Of a stretch of DNA of 20,424 nt, positions 14,003 to 20,424 are shown piece by piece. Each line of letters opens with the position of its first letter. Position 1 is the stretch's first letter. Origin of the DNA: CALFER01 sp964472395 (lineage in GTDB: Bacteria; CSSED10-310; CALFER01); NCBI GenBank assembly GCA_964472395.1, contig CAYYMM010000085.1, forward strand, positions 1 to 20,424, in the 5' to 3' direction. Below the pieces are notes generated by a model that saw nothing but the letters and a program-made list of their open reading frames with translations, was not told the DNA's origin and did no database searches. The position numbers were made by a program, and so were the translations under genes.

Positions 14003-15961
14003 ATGATCCGATCAACATGCCCGATTATAATGAGTCTGTGCCTATTACTGGTGTTCGAGCATGCCCACGCAAACACACTGACTGTTTCCGACACGAGCGG
14101 ATGCACGAGCGACACCGTCACCGTGACGATCATGATGGCGAACTCAACGACGCCAGTCGACGCCTTCGGTCTGCGTCTGAACTACGACTCTTCGGCTCTT
14201 CAATATCAGTCCTGTTCTCAGGGTACTCTGAATCCGGGCTGGGCCGTGTTCAATTGCAACGGCTCCACAGCCGGTCTGGTCGTTGTCGGCGGTTTTACCA
14301 TGAGTTCAATTCCAGCAGGATCTAATGGAAGTCTGGTGACCGTGACGTTCACAATCTTATGCGGAAGCTGCACGAACGGCCAGACGTTCGGGATGACTCT
14401 GACAAACCTCGTGGATGACCTCGTTGGCTTCACAGTGGATAACGGCGTCTTCACCTACACCTGCCCGGCAACCGTTACCCCGACCCGGACACCGACACCC
14501 ACGCTCACGCCTTCTCCGACCCCGACCCGCACACCGACGATGACACCCGACCCATCGAACATCATTTCCGTTACCGATGCTCAGGGATGCACCTCCGAAA
14601 CGATTCAGACTGCCGTCGAACTCAACATCCCGTCATTCGCCGTGGATGATTTCAACTTCTATCTCTCATTCGACACCTCGGCCCTTGATTTCTCTTCATA
14701 TTCCGCTGGAATGTTATTGCCTCCTGGAGGATGGAGCATGTTCACCTGTGTGGAATCTTCTCCCGGAGTCCTTCATATCTCCGGGTTCAGCATGTCCGCG
14801 CTCCCGTCGGGATCCAGCGGCAGTCTGATCCTGCTGAACTTTTCCGTCCTGTGCTCCTCCTGCTCCAATGGTCAGACTTTCCCGCTTACTCTCTTCGATC
14901 TGGCGGCCGATATCAGCGGGTTTACGGTGGATAACGGCGTCTTCACCTACACCTGCCCGGCAACTGTTACCCCGACCCGCACACCGACGATGACACCCGA
15001 CCCATCGAACATCATTTCCGTTACCGATGCTCAGGGATGCACCTCCGAAACGATTCAGACTGCCGTCGAACTCAACATCCCGTCATTCGCCGTGGATGAT
15101 TTCAACTTCTATCTCTCATTCGACACCTCGGCCCTTGATTTCTCTTCATATTCCGCTGGAATGTTATTGCCTCCTGGAGGATGGAGCATGTTCACCTGTG
15201 TGGAATCTTCTCCCGGAGTCCTTCATATCTCCGGGTTCAGCATGTCCGCGCTCCCGTCGGGATCCAGCGGCAGTCTGATCCTGCTGAACTTTTCCGTCCT
15301 GTGCTCCTCCTGCTCCAATGGTCAGACTTTCCCGCTTACTCTCTTCGATCTGGCGGCCGATATCAGCGGGTTTACGGTGGATAACGGCGTCTTCACGTTC
15401 TGTCCTTCGACTCCGACACCGACCAGCACGCCGATGCATGATCTCTTGCTGGTACAGAATGTTTCAGGATGCGCGGAAGACGTGATTGTCGTTCGCGTGT
15501 TCGCAACAAATCCTCAAACGGCAGTCGATTCATTCCAATTCAGGCTGTATTTCAATTCCTCTGCCCTCTCATACAATGAACAGTACAACGCCGGGACATT
15601 TGCACCGGCAGGCGGGTGGAACACATTTTCCTGCAATCAGGTCGCCGCAGGACAGATCGAGATTTCTGGCACCGCGTCATCTCCCGTATCGGCGGGTTCG
15701 ACGGGTAGTTTGGTTCTGCTCGGATTTACCGTTCAGTGTGATACATGTTCCTCAGGCCAGACATTTGGACTGCTTGCCGGAAACCTGTCCGGAGACTTGC
15801 TCGATTTTGACATCAATCAGGGGATCTTCACGTTCTGCCCGGCCACTGCCACACCGACCCCTCCTGCTGCCGTTCCAGCCTCCGGAACGATCTCAACAAC
15901 GGTATTGATCTTCTTTGTTTCACTGCTTCTGGTTGCGAATACCCTGCGCCGGCATCATTGA
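14003..15961 (+). CDS. Secreted protein with four cohesin-like domains and C-terminal anchor
   Basis: The protein has 652 residues. A Sec signal (1-23, cleavage after AHA) precedes four related beta-rich domains at about 25-155, 187-319, 337-467 and 480-613. Each follows the cohesin pattern: an opening VTD-type strand, FxFYLSFDTSAL, a Gly-rich loop, and GSLxxLxFxVLC. Thr-Pro linkers such as TPTRTPTPT separate some of them. Domains 2 and 3 are identical in protein and DNA. Each domain keeps cysteines in SGC, FxC, CxxC and FCP/TCP positions. The tail has Pro-Ala residues, a membrane segment (about 629-647) and RRHH, resembling surface-sorting or anchor signals. GGAGG (13991-13995) is 7 bases before the ATG. 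Cohesins bind dockerins; no dockerin is visible in this window. The role is probably adhesion or scaffolding, and the exact family is uncertain. Confidence 0.8.
   Translation: MIRSTCPIIMSLCLLLVFEHAHANTLTVSDTSGCTSDTVTVTIMMANSTTPVDAFGLRLNYDSSALQYQSCSQGTLNPGWAVFNCNGSTAGLVVVGGFTMSSIPAGSNGSLVTVTFTILCGSCTNGQTFGMTLTNLVDDLVGFTVDNGVFTYTCPATVTPTRTPTPTLTPSPTPTRTPTMTPDPSNIISVTDAQGCTSETIQTAVELNIPSFAVDDFNFYLSFDTSALDFSSYSAGMLLPPGGWSMFTCVESSPGVLHISGFSMSALPSGSSGSLILLNFSVLCSSCSNGQTFPLTLFDLAADISGFTVDNGVFTYTCPATVTPTRTPTMTPDPSNIISVTDAQGCTSETIQTAVELNIPSFAVDDFNFYLSFDTSALDFSSYSAGMLLPPGGWSMFTCVESSPGVLHISGFSMSALPSGSSGSLILLNFSVLCSSCSNGQTFPLTLFDLAADISGFTVDNGVFTFCPSTPTPTSTPMHDLLLVQNVSGCAEDVIVVRVFATNPQTAVDSFQFRLYFNSSALSYNEQYNAGTFAPAGGWNTFSCNQVAAGQIEISGTASSPVSAGSTGSLVLLGFTVQCDTCSSGQTFGLLAGNLSGDLLDFDINQGIFTFCPATATPTPPAAVPASGTISTTVLIFFVSLLLVANTLRRHH
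14519..15396 (+). repeat. Perfect 428-bp direct duplication, period 450 bp
   Basis: Bases 14519-14946 and 14969-15396 are identical over all 428 positions, compared line by line. The offset is 450 bp, or 150 codons, so the reading frame is kept. The duplicated unit is one whole cohesin-like domain with part of its Thr-Pro linker. No base differs, even at third codon positions, so the event is recent or the copies are kept identical by gene conversion. Confidence 0.97.
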
Positions 15962-17496
15962 GAAAATGCGATGCCCTGTGCCAGTCGAAACTGCCGGCTG
16001 TAATTGATCACGTTCGTCTGACGACGCATGTACGCCTTCCAGGCATCCGAGCCGCTCTCACGCCCGCCACCGGTCTCCTTTTCACCACCAAACGCTCCAC
16101 CGATCTCAGCGCCACTCGTGCCGGTATTCACATTGGCAATCCCGCAGTCACTCCCGCACGCACTCATGAACAACTCGGTTTCACTCATGTTATCTGAGAT
16201 GATCGAGCTGCTCAGGCCCTGCGGCACACCGTTCTGAAGCGCAATCGCTTCATCGATGGAACGATACGTCATGACATACAGAATCGGCGCAAATGTCTCT
16301 TCCTGAACGATCGGCATCCGATTGTCGGCCTCCGCCATGCACGGAGTGACATAACACCCTCCCGCCAACGCCAGTCGATTGCCGCCACAGATGATTCTCC
16401 CTCCCTGACCGACCAGCGCATCGAGAGCGTGCATCATGACCGCAACCGCCCGCTCATCCACTAACGGTCCCATTAAATTCCGGGAATCAAACGGATCACC
16501 AATCGGCGTCCCCTCAAGCATTCCTTTGAGGCGTTCGATGAACTCCGCATGGACGGATTCATGTACAATGACCCTGCGCGTGCTCGTGCATCGCTGCCCT
16601 GCGGTGCCGATCGCACCGAAATACACGGCTTTCAGCGCAACATCGAGATCCGCGCGGCAACTGACAATTACAGCATTATTACCCCCCAATTCGAGAATAT
16701 GACGCCCGAACCGCTCCTGCACCCGAAGGCCGACATCCCGACCGCACGACACCGAACCCGTATAGGATACGAGCGCCACCCGGGGATCCCCCGAGATACG
16801 ATCGCCAATCGATTTTCCGGGACCGATGGCGAGCGAACAGATCGCGGGGTCATATCCATTCCGAGTCAGTACCTGTTCCGCAATCCGCGTGCACGCGATC
16901 GCACAGAGCGGTGTTTTCGACGACGGCTTCCAGAGCACCGTGTCACCGCAAACCAACGCGAGTGCCGCATTCCAGCTCCAGACTGCCATCGGGAAATTGA
17001 ACGCAGTGATCACACCCACAACACCCAGCGGATGCCATTGCTCCTGAAGACGATGACCGGCACGCTCGCTGGGCATGGTCAACCCATACAACTGCCGGCT
17101 CAATCCCGTCGCAAAATCAAACACATCCACCATCTCCTGAACCTCACCCTGCGCCTCCCGATAACACTTGCCCATTTCCATCGTGATCAGACGCGCCAGA
17201 GGTTCTCGGTTCTTCGCAATCTCCAGCCCCAATTCCTTGACAAGCCTCCCCCTTATCGGCGCCGGAACGAGGCTCCATTCTCGAAATACCTGATGACTCC
17301 TCGAAATGATCGGGTCCATCTCATCGGCCCTGACCGTGACCACTTCCGCCAATTCATGCCCATCGATCGGCGACAGGATCTGTTGCGGTTTGCCCGACCC
17401 GATCCAGGTTCCGCAAAAACCGCCGCGAGCGTGCCGATCAAGTCCGATGTCATGCAGGGTCGATTCTCTGCATTGTGTCAATATGTGAGCGTCCAT
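15955..17496 (-). CDS. amaB: ALDH7-family semialdehyde dehydrogenase (2-aminoadipate semialdehyde type)
   Basis: The protein has 513 residues, close to the antiquitin/AmaB length. It shows the NAD-binding FNFP with N167, E269 in LELGG and the nucleophile C303 in GTAGQRCTSTRR. The C-terminal block, GIANVNTGTSGAEIGGAFGG followed by ETGGGRESGSDAWKAY, is diagnostic of ALDH7. The family oxidises L-2-aminoadipate-6-semialdehyde (in equilibrium with piperideine-6-carboxylate) in lysine catabolism; some members act on other aldehydes. The ATG at 17496 has GGGAGG (17510-17505) upstream; a longer frame to 17562 is unlikely. It is divergent from a LysR regulator, its probable controller. Its stop region overlaps the convergent cohesin gene by 7 bases. 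No other lysine-degradation gene is visible nearby. Confidence 0.92.
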   Translation of the reverse strand: MDAHILTQCRESTLHDIGLDRHARGGFCGTWIGSGKPQQILSPIDGHELAEVVTVRADEMDPIISRSHQVFREWSLVPAPIRGRLVKELGLEIAKNREPLARLITMEMGKCYREAQGEVQEMVDVFDFATGLSRQLYGLTMPSERAGHRLQEQWHPLGVVGVITAFNFPMAVWSWNAALALVCGDTVLWKPSSKTPLCAIACTRIAEQVLTRNGYDPAICSLAIGPGKSIGDRISGDPRVALVSYTGSVSCGRDVGLRVQERFGRHILELGGNNAVIVSCRADLDVALKAVYFGAIGTAGQRCTSTRRVIVHESVHAEFIERLKGMLEGTPIGDPFDSRNLMGPLVDERAVAVMMHALDALVGQGGRIICGGNRLALAGGCYVTPCMAEADNRMPIVQEETFAPILYVMTYRSIDEAIALQNGVPQGLSSSIISDNMSETELFMSACGSDCGIANVNTGTSGAEIGGAFGGEKETGGGRESGSDAWKAYMRRQTNVINYSRQFRLAQGIAFSQ

Positions 17497-17565
17497 GAAG
17501 AAATCCTCCCGGAACAACATGATACGGCCTCCAGAAGATTGAACAAAATTCATTGTATTCACAGT

Positions 17566-17583
17566 TATAATGAACTATATTCA
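17566..17583 (+). promoter_or_regulatory. LysR-type operator overlapping a -10 box
   Basis: TATAAT lies at 17566-17571. Directly after it, TGAA-CTATA-TTCA (17571-17583) is a perfect palindrome with the LysR-type T-N11-A layout. A second inverted pair, TTCATT (17549-17554) and AATGAA (17569-17574), shares a half-site. The site sits between the ALDH7 and LysR genes, as expected for a self-repressing regulator. No good -35 at standard spacing was found, so the promoter itself is less certain. Confidence 0.5.
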
Positions 17584-17587
17584 TAAG

Positions 17588-18493
17588 ATGCTTAACGACC
17601 TGGATCTACAGCAACTTCGCATGTTTTTAGTGCTCGCGCGCACCCGAAGCTTCACCCTGACCGGTCGACAGCTGTTCCGGACTCAATCCGCCGTCAGCCA
17701 TGCGATCCGGAAGCTGGAACAGACAGTCGGAGCAGCCTTGTTTCACCGAACACATCGCTCGCTGACGCTGACGGAAGAGGGGGAATGTCTTTTCTCCGCA
17801 TGCGAACGGGTGTTCGGGGCGATCGAATCGGCTGCGGAAGAGATCGCGGGGAGGAAAGGGTCGTCCATCGGGAGGCTCCGGGTCGGGGCAACGGTCGAGT
17901 TCGGATGCACGATCCTGATGCGTCATATGCGAGCGTTCATGGAGGCACATCCGGAGATCGAGATGTCTTTCGAGATGCACCATGAGTTGATCTCGCATCT
18001 GATGGACGATCGTCTGGATATCATTATCGATTGCAGGGAGCATCCGTGTCCAGCCCTCAGGAGAATCCCTCTCTTCCGCGAAAAGTATGTCGTGGTGTGT
18101 TCGACGGACTACTTACACCGGCACGACCCGACGACTGTCGAACGACTCGAAGCATGCACGATCCTGTCCATGGATCATGCGCTTCTGTGGTGGAACAATT
18201 TTTTCCTGACCCTCCCGGAGGACCGCAGACCCACATTCAGGCGAGTGATCCAGATCAATCATGTGCGCGGCAACATCACGGCGGCGCGGGAAGGCATCGG
18301 AGTGGCATTGGTCCCTCTGTACTGCGTTCTGAACGATATCCAGAGTGGTGACCTGATGGTTCTGTTCCCGGAACTGGAACTCCTCGAAGATCGTTTTGTG
18401 ATGTATCAGAAGGAGTCCCGGTCCGGACTGCTCAGAAATCGCCTGTTCACTCGATATCTGATGCAGATCCATCCTTCAGAATTCGGCGCTTGA
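17588..18493 (+). CDS. LysR-family transcriptional regulator
   Basis: From the ATG at 17588 the protein has 301 residues. The N-terminal winged helix-turn-helix (about 8-65) contains LQQLRMFLVLARTRSFT, TQSAVSHAIRKLE and LTLTEEGE, all classical for LysR. The remainder is the periplasmic-binding-like effector domain, with GRLRVGAT at its start and REGIGVALVP late. An in-frame ATG at 17570 would add six residues, but it overlaps the TATAAT box at 17566-17571; neither start has a clear ribosome site. It is divergent from the ALDH7 gene and probably controls it in response to a pathway metabolite such as aminoadipate or a related compound. The effector is inferred only from context. Confidence 0.93.
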   Translation: MLNDLDLQQLRMFLVLARTRSFTLTGRQLFRTQSAVSHAIRKLEQTVGAALFHRTHRSLTLTEEGECLFSACERVFGAIESAAEEIAGRKGSSIGRLRVGATVEFGCTILMRHMRAFMEAHPEIEMSFEMHHELISHLMDDRLDIIIDCREHPCPALRRIPLFREKYVVVCSTDYLHRHDPTTVERLEACTILSMDHALLWWNNFFLTLPEDRRPTFRRVIQINHVRGNITAAREGIGVALVPLYCVLNDIQSGDLMVLFPELELLEDRFVMYQKESRSGLLRNRLFTRYLMQIHPSEFGA

Positions 18494-18523
18494 TTGGTTT
18501 CTGAAATAGCACCGTTCCCTCAT

Positions 18524-18551
18524 TTGAAGATTTCCATCACCGGCGTATACT
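18524..18551 (+). promoter_or_regulatory. sigma-70-type promoter of the M14 peptidase gene
   Basis: TTGAAG (18524-18529), 16 bases, then TATACT (18546-18551). It begins about 30 bases after the LysR stop and leaves a leader of roughly 50 bases before the ATG at 18610. Confidence 0.6.
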
Positions 18552-18609
18552 GCATTTCGCCTGAAGCGTTCGAGGGGGGCAGACAGGAATGCACATCTGG
18601 GAGGCGCTC

Positions 18610-20424
18610 ATGATAAACCGGGTTCTGGCTGTTGTTCTGGTCATGTTGTTCACAACTTTCGCCGTGTCGGCGATCGGGCCGCACATGGTGGTTAAAATCG
18701 ACTATACCGATCGCGCTGAGGCCTATCCCGTGCTTCGCGCACTGGTCGTCGCATTTGAAGATGTTCAGCCAACCTGGGCGCGCGCGCTCGTTCTGCCCGA
18801 ACAGTACGATCGCATTCTGGCGCTGGGATATCGTGTCGAGGTGCTTTACCGGGACAGCCGGGATCGTGCAGCCGAGCGTCGTGCGGCGATGGGCGGACGC
18901 TGGATGTCCTACGCGAATCTCGTGAGCTTCATGCAGTCGACCGCAACGACGTATTCCTCGATCTGCCGTCTTCACAACATCGGCAACTCGACGGACGGCC
19001 GGGCGATCTATGTCATGGAGATCACGGATAATCCGGATACGGATGAAACCGACGAGGCCGAGGTCCGGTTGATCGGGAATATCCATGGCGATGAGTACAT
19101 GTCGTTGGAACTGATGCGGCTGATGATCGAGTATCTGACCACCAATTACGGATCCGTCACACAGGTAACCAACCTCGTGAATTCCCGGGAAATCTGGATT
19201 CAGCCCTCGGTCAATCCGGACGGGCACGAGGACGGCACGCGAGAAAACTCCAACGGCGTGGACATGAACCGGAATCATGGCTACATGTATTACGCGGAGT
19301 ATTCCACCGGTTCCGGTCCTTTTTCAGAGGTGGAACTCCAGCATTTCCGGGAATACTCACTCCAGCGGAATTTCTCGATGTCGCTCTCGTTCCACGGCGA
19401 GACCAGATATTTCAATTACCCCTGGAACTTCACGGGATACAACGCATGGGACAAGGCACAGTTCATTGCTCTGGGGAACGTGTACACCGACTCCAACGGC
19501 TATACCGTTGTTGAAGGATTCGACTGGTATCAGACCAACGGCGACACGGACGACTGGAGTTACGGCTGTCGCGGAAACTTCGATATCACGATCGAAACGC
19601 CTCATTACTCGGAATCGTATATCTCAACGGACTGGAACGATAACCGGGATGAAATTCTTTACATCGTCGAGCAGGCTGGTTACGGACTATCGGGAGTCGT
19701 GACTGATGTCTCGTACGGAACTCCTCTCGAAGCGCTGGTCACCGTCACACAGCATCCGATCATGGTATATACCGATCCCGTCGCTGGCGATTATCATCGT
19801 CCTCTTCAGGCCGGAACCTACAGTATGTCGGTCTGGGCCAACGGGTATGCGACTCAGACCGTGTCGAACCTGACCGTCACGGCGAACGCGACCACCAATC
19901 AAAATGTTCAGCTCACGCGGAACGACGAATACTATGCGATGCATGTGTGCTGGAGTAAAATTACGAGTGAATATAAAAATAATGAAAATGCCTCGACTTG
20001 GTATGGAAACTGGCCCCACCGTGCGCTGGGCCCGGTCGACGGCGTACCGGCATCTCTGGGCAAAGGCTGTGAACTCGTGCTGGATATGGGTGAGGGATTT
20101 GAAATCGAAAACAATGCAGGGAACGATCTGATCGTGTATGAAGCGGACATGGGCGATGGGAACGAGGGATTCACTCTGTCCGGATCCGCGACCAGTTTCA
20201 TCGGGCCATGGACACCCATCGGAACCGGCACCGGCACCACCCAGTTCGATCTCAACGGGACGGGGCTTTCTTCTGTCCGATATCTGCAGTTCGTGGACGA
20301 CAACACAGGCAGCGCATTCAATCAATACCCGGGATTCGATCTCGATGCGGTCAAAAGTCTGAATGTGATCGGCACGCCCACGGCCACGCCGACCGGGCCG
20401 TCACCGACCCCGACACGAACACCG
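18610..20424 (+). CDS. Secreted M14 zinc carboxypeptidase, multidomain, cut by window end
   Basis: The frame stays open for 605 codons to the last base, so the C-terminus is missing. GGGAGG (18599-18604) lies 5 bases before the ATG. A signal peptide (1-21, VSA) is followed by a propeptide-like region. The catalytic domain has the zinc ligands H159 and E162 (HGDE), NPDG (202-205), DMNRN (218-222) for substrate binding, H262 (FHG) as third ligand, and E329 (TIE) as catalytic base. A carboxypeptidase-regulatory-like beta domain (about 358-437) follows, then a domain with ELVLDMGEGFEI and DLIVYEADMG resembling surface-protein modules. A linker, PTATPTGPSPTPTRTP, then runs off the end, like those of the cohesin protein. 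It should remove C-terminal residues from peptides outside the cytoplasm. The specificity is unknown. Confidence 0.93.
   Translation, partial: MINRVLAVVLVMLFTTFAVSAIGPHMVVKIDYTDRAEAYPVLRALVVAFEDVQPTWARALVLPEQYDRILALGYRVEVLYRDSRDRAAERRAAMGGRWMSYANLVSFMQSTATTYSSICRLHNIGNSTDGRAIYVMEITDNPDTDETDEAEVRLIGNIHGDEYMSLELMRLMIEYLTTNYGSVTQVTNLVNSREIWIQPSVNPDGHEDGTRENSNGVDMNRNHGYMYYAEYSTGSGPFSEVELQHFREYSLQRNFSMSLSFHGETRYFNYPWNFTGYNAWDKAQFIALGNVYTDSNGYTVVEGFDWYQTNGDTDDWSYGCRGNFDITIETPHYSESYISTDWNDNRDEILYIVEQAGYGLSGVVTDVSYGTPLEALVTVTQHPIMVYTDPVAGDYHRPLQAGTYSMSVWANGYATQTVSNLTVTANATTNQNVQLTRNDEYYAMHVCWSKITSEYKNNENASTWYGNWPHRALGPVDGVPASLGKGCELVLDMGEGFEIENNAGNDLIVYEADMGDGNEGFTLSGSATSFIGPWTPIGTGTGTTQFDLNGTGLSSVRYLQFVDDNTGSAFNQYPGFDLDAVKSLNVIGTPTATPTGPSPTPTRTP

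Noticed and set aside
14461..14550. Thr-Pro codon run as a possible satellite or CRISPR-like repeat
   Set aside because: The short repeats keep the reading frame and encode a TPTRTP linker, which explains them fully; no spacers or palindromic repeats are present.
8219..17496. A joint amino-acid semialdehyde pathway linking rocD and the ALDH7 gene
   Set aside because: Both enzymes handle semialdehydes, but they are 6.5 kb apart, on opposite strands and separated by hppA, proS and the cohesin gene. There is no evidence of a shared unit.
17497..17562. 22-codon N-terminal extension of the ALDH7 protein
   Set aside because: The ATG at 17496 has a GGGAGG at good spacing and gives the usual family length; the extension would start in the regulatory region.
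16549..17586. 345-codon open frame opposite the ALDH7 gene
   Set aside because: ALDH7 signatures fix the coding strand; the antisense frame is Arg/His/Pro-rich without motifs.

Overview
The window is bacterial chromosomal DNA of fairly high G+C, densely packed with genes on both strands. Most genes have a clear Shine-Dalgarno sequence, and short stop/start overlaps (GTGA, ATGA) join genes inside operons. Lipoprotein and Sec signal peptides, Thr-Pro-rich linkers on secreted proteins and a proline-tRNA ligase of the archaeal/eukaryotic-like type point to an uncultured, probably Gram-negative bacterium. I cannot fix the phylum from the sequence. There are no rRNA, tRNA, CRISPR, phage or transposase genes.

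Left part (1-7908). A 41-bp tandem repeat with hairpin potential comes first. It is followed by a membrane GGDEF protein whose catalytic signature is degenerate but whose c-di-GMP I-site (RxxD) looks intact. Next is a compact locus of six genes in two operons that face each other. Rightward: a 75-residue two-CxxC protein, then two tandem paralogous B12-binding-type radical SAM enzymes. Leftward: a third B12-binding-type radical SAM enzyme, a family 2 glycosyltransferase with an apparent C-terminal fibronectin-III-like domain, and a radical SAM/SPASM enzyme. The operons meet tail to tail with 23 bp between them. Four radical SAM enzymes plus a glycosyltransferase and a small Cys protein suggest a biosynthetic or modification pathway I do not recognise. 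This is the best candidate for something undescribed.

Middle part (7909-13830). A 310-bp divergent intergenic region holds a perfect 8-bp dyad and a promoter for ornithine aminotransferase (rocD). A strong intrinsic terminator after rocD lies inside the signal-peptide codons of the next gene, a DUF3574-type lipoprotein. Then come a membrane pyrophosphatase of the K+-independent type (hppA) and, convergent with it, proS.

Right part (13831-20424). A secreted, probably membrane-anchored protein has four cohesin-like domains; two of them lie in a perfect 428-bp DNA duplication. Its stop codon overlaps that of a convergent ALDH7-type semialdehyde dehydrogenase, which is divergent from a LysR-family regulator with a textbook T-N11-A palindrome at its start. 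The window ends inside a secreted M14 zinc carboxypeptidase with a regulatory-like domain, a surface-type domain and the same kind of Thr-Pro linker as the cohesin protein.

All family assignments come from motifs read by eye. No database search was possible.
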